A DNA stretch of 64,000 nt from Streptomyces sp. NBC_01429 (GTDB taxonomy: Bacteria; Actinomycetota; Actinomycetes; Streptomycetales; Streptomycetaceae), in the NCBI RefSeq assembly GCF_036231945.1, contig NZ_CP109599.1:4186501-4250500 (forward strand), written 5' to 3'. The position numbers were made by a program, and so were the translations under genes. A model generated the notes under the pieces. The model was given only the letters and a program-made list of their open reading frames with translations. It was not told where the DNA came from and searched no databases. Below are positions 40,242-48,105 of the stretch, in pieces (the stretch's first letter is position 1; every line of letters begins with the position of its first letter).

Positions 40242-40690
40242 ATGACCAGCACACCCCGAAACCCCCTCGCGGGCGCGGTGTTCGAAACCGAGACCCTCCG
40301 GGGTGCGGCGTGCGTCCGGCTGTCCGTGCTCACCGACGAGACCACCAGCCCCGAACGGCAACGCGAAGCCGACGACAGAGTCGCGGCAGAACTCAACACC
40401 GACTTTGGGTCCCCTGCTGGTACGGCGGCACGGCGAGACCCGCGCCGCCCGTGTCGGCTCCGGCCTCCTCGACAACCGGACCGCCCACTTCGTCGCCCAA
40501 CTCGCCGCGCCCTCGGCCGAGTACGTGGACCTGGGCGGTGACGTGGTGCTCATCGACGTGGCCACGGGCTCCCAGGCGTGGACCGAGGCCGCAGGTGGCG
40601 CCGGGGACGGCTGGACGGTCCACCGCCGGGAGGCGTCATCGGTAAACGTGACAACCAATCGGCCGTGCCATGACGTTCCAAGTGCGGGGG
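40242..40690 (+). pseudogene. Frameshifted hypothetical protein
   Basis: ATG 40242 opens MTSTPRNPLAGAVFETETL and runs to AAELNTDF at about 40406. Removing one G from the GGG run at 40406-40408 joins it to GPLLVRRHGETRAARVGSG, then AHFVAQLAAPSAEYVDLGGD and VVLIDVATGSQAWTE in the +1 frame. Both halves have coding-type third-position GC. The second frame has no stop near its expected end and runs into the next gene region. It looks like a disrupted gene of unknown family; a sequencing error is possible. Confidence 0.45.
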
Positions 40691-40744
40691 CACTCACACC
40701 CCACGGGCCCTCACGTACGACAGTTCAACCCAAGCGATGCGGAT

Positions 40745-41686
40745 ATGGAGCATTTCCACTTGACTGCCAAAATACCGACCAAGCGCAAGGCCGCGGCCGC
40801 CGTCGCCGGTGGCGTGCTGCTCGCGCTCTCCCCACTGGTCGCCCAGACCGCCGTCGCCGCCGCCCAGCCCGAACCCACCGTCACCGCCAAGGGCGCCGCC
40901 CTGGTGGACGGCGACAGCGGCGAGACGCTCTACGGCAAGGACGCGGACACCGCGCGCCCCATGGCCAGCACGGCGAAGATCATGGCCGCGTACGTGGTGC
41001 TCGACCAAGGCGCCGACCTGGACCGCCAGGTGCCCGTCAAGCAGGAGTACCGCGACTACGTCACCGAACACGGCACCAGCACGGCGGATCTCCAGACCGG
41101 CGACAAGCTCACCATCCGTCAGCTTCTCTACGCGTCGCTGCTTCCCTCCGGCGCCGACGCGGGCTACGCCCTCGCCGACACCTTCGGCACCGGCGACACC
41201 ACCAAAGAGCGGACCGAGTCCTTCGTCTCCCAGATGAACGCGAAGGCCGACGAACTCGCCCTCCCGAAGACCGAGTTCGACTCCTTCGACGGTGCGGGCA
41301 CCGACTCCAGCACCCCGACCGAGCTGGCGAAGCTGGCCCGGTACGCCATGACGGACGACACCTTCCGTACGGTCGTCGCGACCAAGCAGTACAAGGCGGA
41401 AGCTCCGGCCGCCAACGGCCGTACGCGGTACTACACCTGGAACAACACGAACCAGTTGCTCGGTTCGTACGACGGTGTCATCGGCATCAAGACCGGTACG
41501 ACGACCCCTGCGGGCGAATGCCTGGTCTTCGCGGCCACCCGTGGCGCCAAGACCCTCGTCGGCACGGTCCTGAACAGCACCGACCGCTACGGCGACGCGG
41601 CGAAGATGCTGGACTACGGGTTCGGTTCGGACACCGCGAAGAACATGAAGCTCCGCAAACTCCCGGCGAACACGCAGCGCGACTGA
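40745..41686 (+). CDS. D-alanyl-D-alanine carboxypeptidase (S11 family)
   Basis: This 313-aa secreted enzyme has a signal peptide (KRKAAAAVAGGVLLALSPLVAQTAVAA). The catalytic domain has MASTAKIM (Ser-x-x-Lys, Ser near residue 74), SGADAGYALAD in place of the SxN motif, and GIKTGTTT (KTG). It trims the terminal D-Ala of peptidoglycan stem peptides. No clear ribosome site precedes ATG 40745 and an upstream start in frame is possible. A perfect hairpin follows. Confidence 0.9.
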   Translation: MEHFHLTAKIPTKRKAAAAVAGGVLLALSPLVAQTAVAAAQPEPTVTAKGAALVDGDSGETLYGKDADTARPMASTAKIMAAYVVLDQGADLDRQVPVKQEYRDYVTEHGTSTADLQTGDKLTIRQLLYASLLPSGADAGYALADTFGTGDTTKERTESFVSQMNAKADELALPKTEFDSFDGAGTDSSTPTELAKLARYAMTDDTFRTVVATKQYKAEAPAANGRTRYYTWNNTNQLLGSYDGVIGIKTGTTTPAGECLVFAATRGAKTLVGTVLNSTDRYGDAAKMLDYGFGSDTAKNMKLRKLPANTQRD

Positions 41687-41710
41687 GTCCGCTCCCGTTC
41701 TGATCGACAC

Positions 41711-41746
41711 GTCAGGGCGTCACCGAAACTCCGGTGACGCCCTGAC
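41711..41746. terminator. 15-bp hairpin after the D,D-carboxypeptidase
   Basis: GTCAGGGCGTCACCG, loop AAACTC and the exact complement, beginning 25 nt after the stop codon. Confidence 0.85.
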
Positions 41747-42162
41747 ACCGGGTCTGCCGGCGCCCGACGAGAGCCGTGAAGGTCTGCCGGCCGGCTGGAG
41801 AGACGCGCAGGGTGGGGCCGGTGGCTCTCCTGCTGCGGGAGGCGGGTACGTGGCGGTGCCCGTGAGAGCGATCCAGGGCTCGTGTTTATGCAACATCGCG
41901 CATAGTCGCAGGGGATGCCGGGCGCGCGGTGGACCTGCCGGAGGGCGAGGAGCAGACGCGATATGCGGCGGCCCTCAGCGGCTACGAGAGGGGCGTCAAC
42001 CGCCCAGCGGAAGCGCACCGCCCCGCCCTGCCCAACGGCAGCCGCGGGCACCGGTATCGCCACCGCCGCGCATCCGCCCGTACGGGCAACGCCCCCGACC
42101 GCACATGGAGGTGCGCGTCCAGGGCCTCAGACCGTGAAAACCCCGAGCCCTGCCCCGAGCCC
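41747..42162 (+). other. Region upstream of the ATPase gene; uncertain coding
   Basis: A frame in phase with the ATPase is open back to GTG 41929 (VDLPEGEEQTRYAAALSGYE), with coding-like GC bias but no family match. A second frame from GTG 42134 reads MKTPSPAPSP, the N-terminus expected for this ATPase family, just before the frame change at 42163. TATGCAACATCGCGCATA near 41887-41904 may be a promoter-linked dyad. Confidence 0.35.
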
Positions 42163-42597
42163 GTGCTCCACGAGGACCGGCTGAACTACACCCCCGTCGC
42201 AGGCAGCGTCACCCTCGCGCGGCATCGCGCCGCGCGGCTCATCGCGGAGTGGGGGCATCCCGAACTCGCCTGGTCCGTCGCGCTGGTGGTGAGTGAACTC
42301 GGCACGAACGCCCTGAAGTACGGCGTGATCCGTGGCCGGCTCTTTCAGGTGCGCAGCGTCCTGCGGCCCAGCGGTCTGCGCGTCGAGGTCAGCGACCCGC
42401 GGGGCGAACGGCTGCCGCTGGCGCGGATCGCGGCGGACGACGAGTGTTTCGGGCGGGGGCTGGGCATCGTGGCGCAGGTCGCGGACCGTTGGGGGACGGA
42501 GCCCCGGACGGTCGGGAAGACGGTGTTCGCCGAGTTCGACGTGCGCGGTGGCGCCGGGACCGGCAGCGTCAACCGGGGCGGCGGTGGGGTGGGGTGA
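42163..42597 (+). CDS. Small HATPase_c (RsbW-like anti-sigma type) protein
   Basis: About 144 aa from GTG 42163, with the GHKL ATPase motifs VVSELGTNALKYG (N box), LRVEVSDPRGERLPLA and FGRGLGIVAQVADRWG (G box). These stand-alone ATPases are abundant in Streptomyces and are thought to act as anti-sigma serine kinases in partner switching. The expected leader MKTPSPAPSP is present upstream but one base out of phase, so the real start may be disrupted. Its stop overlaps the next gene (GTGA). Confidence 0.82.
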   Translation: MLHEDRLNYTPVAGSVTLARHRAARLIAEWGHPELAWSVALVVSELGTNALKYGVIRGRLFQVRSVLRPSGLRVEVSDPRGERLPLARIAADDECFGRGLGIVAQVADRWGTEPRTVGKTVFAEFDVRGGAGTGSVNRGGGGVG

Positions 42598-42887
42598 TCG
42601 AGCCCGTGACCGACCAGCGGCTGTGGGGCGTGGTCGCGCTCGCCGGCAGTTTTCTCGTGCTCGTGGTGGCGGTGCTGTGGGCGTCGTCCTCGGACCCGGG
42701 GGAGGAGGCGCGGGCCCTGTTGCTCGAGGCGGAGTCCGACGCGGCGGCGGGGGCCGGGGCGGCACCGGGTACGAGGGCGGACGCGGGCCCGTCGTACTCG
42801 TACATCTGTCACTGCCACCGCGCGCCGGTCCTCGTGACCGTGCGCGCGGCTCAACTCCCGCGCCTTCGTGGGTGGGGCAGGTTATGA
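42594..42887 (+). CDS. Small single-pass membrane protein
   Basis: This 97-aa frame starts at GTG 42594, overlapping the ATPase stop by 4 nt. One transmembrane helix (LWGVVALAGSFLVLVVAVLWA) is followed by an acidic DPGEEARALLLEAESDAAA helix and a Cys/His-bearing tail (YICHCHRAP). The region after about residue 65 could be misread. Function unknown; translational coupling suggests a role with the ATPase. Confidence 0.6.
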   Translation: MIEPVTDQRLWGVVALAGSFLVLVVAVLWASSSDPGEEARALLLEAESDAAAGAGAAPGTRADAGPSYSYICHCHRAPVLVTVRAAQLPRLRGWGRL

Positions 42888-42898
42888 CTTCGGGCAGA

Positions 42899-43888
42899 TC
42901 ATGATTTCGACGCGAGGTCCTTCTCCATCGTGTCCAGGATCTGGCTCGCGCCCGTGTAGCCGATGCCGAGCATCCACAGGTTGTCGTCGACCTTGAACGC
43001 CTTGTTCTTCTTCACGGCGTCGATGTTCTTCCAGAGCGGGCCGCCGGTGATGTCCGTCTCCTTGGCCTTCTTCGGGTCTCCGTAGGCGGAGTAGAAGAGG
43101 ACGTCGGCGTCGGCCTGGTCGATCTGCTCGGGGCTGACGTCGACCGAGAAGCCGTCCTTGTCCTGGTTGGCGGGCCGGCCGACCTGGAGGTCCTTGAAGA
43201 GGGAGCCGACGAACGTGTCGTTCAGATAGAGGCGCGTGTCGGCGCCTTCCACGAAGCGTACGAAGCCGACCTTCGTCTGCGCCGCCTTCGCCGGTCCGCC
43301 CAGCGCCTCGGTCACCCGCTCGACGTGGGCGGTGTAGTCGGTGACGACCTTCTTCGCCTCGGTCTTCTTGCCGAGGGCGTCGGCGTGCAGCGCGAAGTTG
43401 GCGCGCCAGGTGCCGCCGGTTGACTCGGAGAAGACGGTCGGGGCGATGGCGGAGAGCGCCTTGTAGTTCTTCTCGTCGCGGACCTTGCTGCTCAGGATCA
43501 GGTCCGGCTTGAGGGCGTTGATGGCTTCGAGGTTGGGCTCGGCGATGACGCCGACGGGCTTGATGTCCTTGAGCTGGTCGGCGGGGAGGTAGGCGGAGAA
43601 GGGGGCCTTGTCCGCGACGGTGGTGGCGCCGACGGGGGTGATCCCCAGGGTGACGGCCGAGTCCAGCGAGTCGGTGTCCAGGACGACGACCCGCTGGGGC
43701 GCGTCGTTGACCTGGACGTCGCCCATGGCCGTCTTGACGGTGTGCGTACCCGCGCCGCCCGCGCCGCCGGGGGTCTTGCCCTTGGCGGCCGGGGACTCGT
43801 CGTCGCTGCCGCACGCGGTGAGGGTGACGGCGAGCGCGGTGGCGACGGCGGCGGCCAGGGTGATGCGGCCGGTGAAGGTTCTGGGCAC
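42899..43888 (-). CDS. Iron-siderophore ABC transporter substrate-binding lipoprotein
   Basis: This 329-aa protein has a lipoprotein signal (TLAAAVATALAVTLTAC type, Cys near residue 26) and a type III binding fold: RVVVLDTDSLDSAVTLGITP, then NLEAINALKPDLILSSK, a long helix and a C-terminal lobe with VFYSAYG-like sequence. It captures ferric siderophore outside the membrane. The GTG at 43888 follows GGGAGG. An iron box lies about 40 bp upstream, supporting iron control. No permease or ATPase gene is adjacent, so it works with a transporter encoded elsewhere. Confidence 0.93.
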   Translation of the reverse strand: MPRTFTGRITLAAAVATALAVTLTACGSDDESPAAKGKTPGGAGGAGTHTVKTAMGDVQVNDAPQRVVVLDTDSLDSAVTLGITPVGATTVADKAPFSAYLPADQLKDIKPVGVIAEPNLEAINALKPDLILSSKVRDEKNYKALSAIAPTVFSESTGGTWRANFALHADALGKKTEAKKVVTDYTAHVERVTEALGGPAKAAQTKVGFVRFVEGADTRLYLNDTFVGSLFKDLQVGRPANQDKDGFSVDVSPEQIDQADADVLFYSAYGDPKKAKETDITGGPLWKNIDAVKKNKAFKVDDNLWMLGIGYTGASQILDTMEKDLASKS

Positions 43889-43926
43889 GGTGGGGCCTCC
43901 CTGACGGCAGCCCGGACTCTCCCGGA

Positions 43927-43945
43927 CCAAGTAAGGCAAACCTAA
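43927..43945. promoter_or_regulatory. Iron box upstream of the siderophore-binding protein
   Basis: On the minus strand, TTAGGTTTGCCTTAC continues as an imperfect 19-bp iron box (consensus TTAGGTTAGGCTCACCTAA). It sits about 40 bp before the lipoprotein start and is likely bound by a DmdR/IdeR repressor. Confidence 0.75.
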
Positions 43946-44226
43946 TCTTGGCGCCGCCCGCGCAACAAGTCGGTTTCGGAGGAAGAGGGCTTCTCGTCGG
44001 GCGGGTTGGGTAGCCTGCTGCCGTGCTTCGAGTGCGCCCGGCGGATCCGGACGGGTCATGACGGGAAGCGGTAGTACGGCACTGGTCGAGTGCTCCCGTT
44101 TCACCGAGGAGGATTGCGAGCGAGTGGAACGGCAAGGCGCCGAAGGGCTCGCCCAGTTACCGCGCCGGATTCCCTGAATGACAGGAAAGTCCGCGACGTG
44201 CGGGTGAAGGGGAGGGACAGGGCGCC

Positions 44227-44619
44227 GTGAGCCTGGCCGCAGAAGACACGAACCGCCGCATGCTCCGGGCGCGGGACGCGATGGACCGCGACTACGCGCG
44301 ACCGCTGGACGTCCCGGCGCTGGCGCGGATCGCTCATGTGTCGCAGGCGCACTTCACGCGCACCTTCCGGGCCACGTTCGGTGAGACGCCGCACCGCTAT
44401 CTGCAACGCCGCCGTATGGAGCGGGCGATGTTCCTGCTGCGGGAGACCGACCGCAGCGTGACGGACATCTGCTTCGAGGTCGGCTTCACCAGCCCCGGCA
44501 CCTTCAGCCGTACGTTCCGCGACATCGTCGGCCGGTCGCCCCGGACGTACCGCAAGGAGGCGACGGCCGTGGGTGTGCCCACGTGCTTCACGATGGCGTG
44601 GACCCGCCCGCGTACCTGA
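44227..44619 (+). CDS. AraC-family HTH protein (DNA-binding domain only)
   Basis: This 130-aa protein is essentially the AraC double helix-turn-helix: DVPALARIAHVSQAHFTRTF (first HTH) and SVTDICFEVGFTSPGTFSRTF (second), ending RSPRTYRKEA. There is no ligand-binding domain, so it resembles MarA/SoxS-type short activators. It is divergent from the siderophore-binding gene; control of it or of metal stress genes is speculative. Confidence 0.88.
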   Translation: MSLAAEDTNRRMLRARDAMDRDYARPLDVPALARIAHVSQAHFTRTFRATFGETPHRYLQRRRMERAMFLLRETDRSVTDICFEVGFTSPGTFSRTFRDIVGRSPRTYRKEATAVGVPTCFTMAWTRPRT

Positions 44620-44714
44620 CCCGCTCAGTCGGCCGGCGGCCGTGGGTCCGCCCTTCAGCCGACTGAGCAGTTTCGGATAAGTTCTCGCCGCGACCGGTCG
44701 ATAGCGTGAGTCCC

Positions 44715-45125
44715 ATGTTCAACGCCATCACGCAGTCACAGATATACGTCCTCGACCAGGACCGGGCCCTCGACTTCTACGTCGGCAAGCTGGGCCTGGA
44801 AGTCACCGCAGACGTCCAGTTGGGGCTCATGCGCTGGCTGACCGTCAGCCTTCCCGGCCACCCCGAACGGCAGATCCTTCTGGAGAAGCCCGGCGCTCCG
44901 GCGATGTCGGAGGAGACGGCGGAGCAGGTGCGCGAGCTGGTGACGAAGGGGGCGGTGGGCGGCTGGCTCATCTTCACCACCAGCGACTGCCGCAAGACCT
45001 ACGAGACCCTGTTGGAGCGCGGAGTGGAGTTCACCGAGGAACCGACCGAGCGCCCGTACGGGATCGACTGCGGCCTGCGCGACCCCTTCGGCAACCGCAT
45101 CCGCTTCACCCAGCCGAAGACCTGA
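44715..45125 (+). CDS. VOC family protein
   Basis: This 136-aa protein has two beta-alpha-beta-beta-beta units: ITQSQIYVLDQDRALDFYVG, then VGGWLIFTTSDCRKTYETLL and GIDCGLRDPFGNRIRF. This is the glyoxalase/bleomycin-resistance fold; substrate unknown. A TAGCGT -10 box lies 7 nt before the ATG, so the mRNA may be leaderless. Confidence 0.9.
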   Translation: MFNAITQSQIYVLDQDRALDFYVGKLGLEVTADVQLGLMRWLTVSLPGHPERQILLEKPGAPAMSEETAEQVRELVTKGAVGGWLIFTTSDCRKTYETLLERGVEFTEEPTERPYGIDCGLRDPFGNRIRFTQPKT

Positions 45126-45163
45126 GCCCCCGGCCGGCCTCGTACGGCGCGTCGTGCGCTGAC

Positions 45164-45217
45164 GGGGCCGCGCCTCCGCTCGGGGCCGCGCCTCCGCTCG
45201 GGGCCGCGCCTCCGTAT
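45164..45217. repeat. Three tandem 18-bp repeats
   Basis: GGGGCCGCGCCTCCGCTC occurs at 45164 and 45182, with a third copy at 45200 diverging at its end. It lies between the VOC gene and the convergent membrane gene. Confidence 0.75.
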
Positions 45218-45350
45218 CGCTGTTGACGGGGGTCGGACACCACGGTTCGGCTGGAGACGTGCTGCCGGGCGGGACGGTGCCGTGGGCCGACCTCCGGTTG
45301 GCGCCCACCGGCAGGCTGACGAGCTGAAGGGCGGCGATCAGCGCGCCGGT

Positions 45351-46016
45351 TCAGCGTGCCCGACCAGTCCGGGCGACGCGGCGCGCGCGAGGCCGCGTGC
45401 TCTCCGGGTACTCGCGTGTCCGTGCCTGCGACTGGGCCCGGGGCTGTGACGGCTCCTTCGTGTACAGCCTGTAGAACACCGCCGCCGCCGTGCACGCCGC
45501 CACGAACAGCGCGAGTCCCGAGGACGAGAAGACGCTGTGCCCGGAGAGGCACATGAGGAAGCCGATCGGCGCTGCCACCACCGCGCCCCAGGCCACGGCG
45601 CGTATCTCGCGCGGCAGGGAGCGCTGTACGAGGAGGAGGCCGACGAGCAGCGCGAGCAGCGCCGCTCCGGAGACCAGCGCCAGGGCGAGCTGGCCGTACG
45701 TGGCGGGGCCGCCGTCGCGTGCGATGGCCGCCGCGTAGGCGCCGTAGATGATGCCGAGGACGAGCGGCACCCCCAGCGCGAGCGGCGACAGCCGGTGGCG
45801 CGTGCCGTGCGCGACGCCCTGCGCGACGGTCGGTGTGGCGCCCTGGGCGGCGCCTCGCCCGGCTCCGCGCGCGGAGGCGAGGTGCCCGGTGTCGTACCGC
45901 GAGGCGCCCTGCGGGCCGGTCCTGCGCCCGGGGACGGTGGTCCTGTCGGTGGTCCGGTGGGAAGCGTGGAGCCTTGAGGCGCGGTGGCGCGGCGGCATCC
46001 GGACGGGTGTGGCCAT
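45351..46016 (-). CDS. Membrane protein, unknown function
   Basis: This 221-aa protein has a basic, Ser/Thr/Arg-rich cytoplasmic N-terminus (about 1-95), four transmembrane segments (PLALGVPLVLGIIYGAYAA; LALALVSGAALLALLVGLLLV; AVAWGAVVAAPIGFLMCL; LALFVAACTAAAVFYRLY) and an Arg-rich C-terminal tail. AAGGAG precedes ATG 46016. No family recognised. Confidence 0.75.
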   Translation of the reverse strand: MATPVRMPPRHRASRLHASHRTTDRTTVPGRRTGPQGASRYDTGHLASARGAGRGAAQGATPTVAQGVAHGTRHRLSPLALGVPLVLGIIYGAYAAAIARDGGPATYGQLALALVSGAALLALLVGLLLVQRSLPREIRAVAWGAVVAAPIGFLMCLSGHSVFSSSGLALFVAACTAAAVFYRLYTKEPSQPRAQSQARTREYPESTRPRARRVARTGRAR

Positions 46017-46244
46017 GGTGGGGAACTCCTTCCCTACGCCCCCCACTGCCCCCCGATTGCCCCTCCTTTTTTCCGCTTCGGTCTTTCTCTTACCTCTTCG
46101 GTCTTCTCTCCAGAGCACACCCGGTGGTCACGCACGTCAACCCCAACGCCCGCCGCGCTCACCGGGTCGGCGGCGCCCCGCTCGCGTCGGCTGTGCGCGC
46201 GCCATCCCCTTGAGGAGTGCGGACCTCTCGGATCTCTCGGATCT

Positions 46245-46330
46245 CTCGCTTCTCCTCCTCCACTCCTCCGTCCTCCTCGTCCTCGTCGTGCTCCTCGTCC
46301 CCCTCTTCTCTCTCCTCCTCGCACCCCACC
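46245..46330 (+). other. Polypyrimidine tract before a membrane protein gene
   Basis: About 85 nt of almost pure C and T on the plus strand (CTCCTCCTCCACTCC and similar) run up to the GTG start at 46331. No purine-rich ribosome site is present. It may form a triplex or be a leader with unusual translation. Confidence 0.55.
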
Positions 46331-47200
46331 GTGATGTCCCGGTTCCTCGCGGCCCTCTCCACGTCCCTGATCGTCCTGCTGGCCGTCCTCACCCCCGTCA
46401 GCGCGGTCGCGGCCTGGTCCGATCTGGAGATCGGCGACACCGGCCGCTTCGTCTCCACCGTGGCGCCGCTCGACTCCGACATCCACGTCCAGCGGGCGGT
46501 CGCTGACCGGATCACCGATGAGGTCATGGCCGAGGTCAAGGTGGGACCGCTCCAGCAGGGCGTCCGCAACCTCCTGCACGACGCCGTGCTGTCCTTCGCC
46601 ACCACCGACGCCTTCCGGAACGCCTGGCGTACGGCGGTCCGCGCCGCCCACGCCGCCGTGGAAAAGGTCCTGAGCAGCGGCGGCGATACGGTGACGATCG
46701 ATCTGGCGCCCATCACCGAGCAGGTGAAGAAGCAACTGATGGCCGACAACGTGCCCTTCTCCGACCGGATCCCCGTACGGCACGAGGACACCACCGTCCT
46801 GGAGGCCAACGGGCTCGGGGTCTGGCGCGATGTCGCGCAGGGGCTCCGCGCCGCCGGGATCTGGCCGGCCGTCGGCACCGTGGTGGCGGCGGTCGCGGCC
46901 GTGCTGCTCGCCGGGCGCGGCGGCCGGGCGCGGGCGCTGATCGGCGTCGGCGCGGCGTGCGCGATCGGCGCGGGGCTGCTGGTCATCGCGGTCGCCGTGG
47001 CGCGCGGCTCGATCCCCGCCGACCTGCCCAACAACGGCGACCGGTCCGCCGCCCGCGCGATCTTCGACGCGCTGACCGAGTCGCTCCGGCTGACGGCCTG
47101 GTCCGTCCTGGCCGCCGGGCTCGTTCTGGCCGTCGGTACGTGGCTCACCGGGCGGCTCAGGGGCGCGTGGCACGCCCGCTTCCGGCCGACCGGCACCTGA
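46331..47200 (+). CDS. Membrane protein with large extracytoplasmic domain
   Basis: This 289-aa protein has an N-terminal membrane or signal segment (LSTSLIVLLAVLTPVSAVAAW), a soluble domain with HVQRAVADRITDEVMAEVKV, and three C-terminal transmembrane segments (GIWPAVGTVVAAVAAVLLAG; RALIGVGAACAIGAGLLVIA; AWSVLAAGLVLAVGTWL). The GTG/ATG start at 46331/46334 follows the polypyrimidine tract. Family unknown to me. Confidence 0.75.
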   Translation: MMSRFLAALSTSLIVLLAVLTPVSAVAAWSDLEIGDTGRFVSTVAPLDSDIHVQRAVADRITDEVMAEVKVGPLQQGVRNLLHDAVLSFATTDAFRNAWRTAVRAAHAAVEKVLSSGGDTVTIDLAPITEQVKKQLMADNVPFSDRIPVRHEDTTVLEANGLGVWRDVAQGLRAAGIWPAVGTVVAAVAAVLLAGRGGRARALIGVGAACAIGAGLLVIAVAVARGSIPADLPNNGDRSAARAIFDALTESLRLTAWSVLAAGLVLAVGTWLTGRLRGAWHARFRPTGT

Positions 47201-47336
47201 TGCTCCGACAACCGCGCGCTCAGGGGCCGGGCGAATTCGCAGGTGGGAGGGGGACACGCCGGACTTTACTGAATCTTTATGCCGATACCACCCGACCGAA
47301 TGTCCCTTTTGTTCCATGTGGAGCACCATGGTGGGT

Positions 47337-47873
47337 ATGAGCCAGAACACAGCACACAGGCCCCCCACCACCACAGGCACGGGCGTGGGCACAGGCACAA
47401 CTGGCACAGGAAGGGGCATGAGTACGTCCGGTACCGGCACCGGTTACGGCGCGGGAACCGGCGCGCATGCCGAGCGAAAGGCCGCCTGGGCTGTTGGCGG
47501 CAGCATCCTTGCCGGTGTCCTGCTGCTGGTCACAGGGGCGACCAACATCCTCCAGAGCATCACAGCCATCAGAAGGGATTCCTTCCTCAACGGCGTCTCC
47601 GGATACGCCTACCGGTTCAACCTCACCTCGTGGGGCTGGATCCACTTCGCGATCGGCGTTCTGCTCGTCGTCACGGGTATCGCGCTTCTCGCGACGCGCC
47701 ACAAGTGGGCCAGGTACCTCGGTATAACGTTCGCGGCGCTGAACCTGGTCGCGCAGTTCATGTACCTGCCGTACCAGCCGGTCTGGGCGGTCGTGGGCAT
47801 GGCCCTGTCGGCCTATCTGATCTGGGCGCTGGCCACGGAGCGGGGCGGACTTGGATCCGGTGCCAGAACCTGA
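47337..47873 (+). CDS. DUF7144-type membrane protein
   Basis: This 178-aa protein has a Gly/Thr-rich N-terminus (TTTGTGVGTGTTGTG) and four transmembrane segments, with the SWGWIHFAIGVLLVVTGIAL and GRDSFLNGV-like elements typical of the DUF7144 group. ATG 47337 is chosen; an earlier in-frame ATG at 47316 is possible. Function unknown. Confidence 0.78.
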   Translation: MSQNTAHRPPTTTGTGVGTGTTGTGRGMSTSGTGTGYGAGTGAHAERKAAWAVGGSILAGVLLLVTGATNILQSITAIRRDSFLNGVSGYAYRFNLTSWGWIHFAIGVLLVVTGIALLATRHKWARYLGITFAALNLVAQFMYLPYQPVWAVVGMALSAYLIWALATERGGLGSGART

Positions 47874-47961
47874 CGCCGACCACGGTCCACACCACTCCCA
47901 CCCAACTCCCCCCACACTGAACCCCCCACACCAACCCGACCATCCGATCCCACACACACGT

Positions 47962-48009
47962 ACGCGCATACGGGAACAACGGCCGACGTCGTTGTCCCCG
48001 TATGCGCGT
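47962..48009. terminator. 20-bp stem hairpin after the DUF7144 gene
   Basis: ACGCGCATACGGGAACAACG (47962-47981) pairs with 47990-48009 with one mismatch and an 8-nt loop. It lies about 90 nt after the stop codon. Confidence 0.8.
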
Positions 48010-48105
48010 ATCTGTGTCTCCCGCCACCTCCCGCCACCTCCCGCCACTACCCCCGCCCGTGCCGGTGCAACTGTCGTTCGCCACGCCGCGTCTGACCGAA
48101 GGACG

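Noticed and set aside
40303..41703. 466-codon plus-strand frame covering the D,D-carboxypeptidase
   Set aside because: Only its first part (to about 40690) looks coding; the rest is out of phase with the carboxypeptidase signal and motifs.
41929..42162. In-frame extension of the RsbW-like ATPase to GTG 41929
   Set aside because: The upstream residues match no family, and the expected N-terminus MKTPSPAPSP lies in another frame, so a start near 42163 is favoured.
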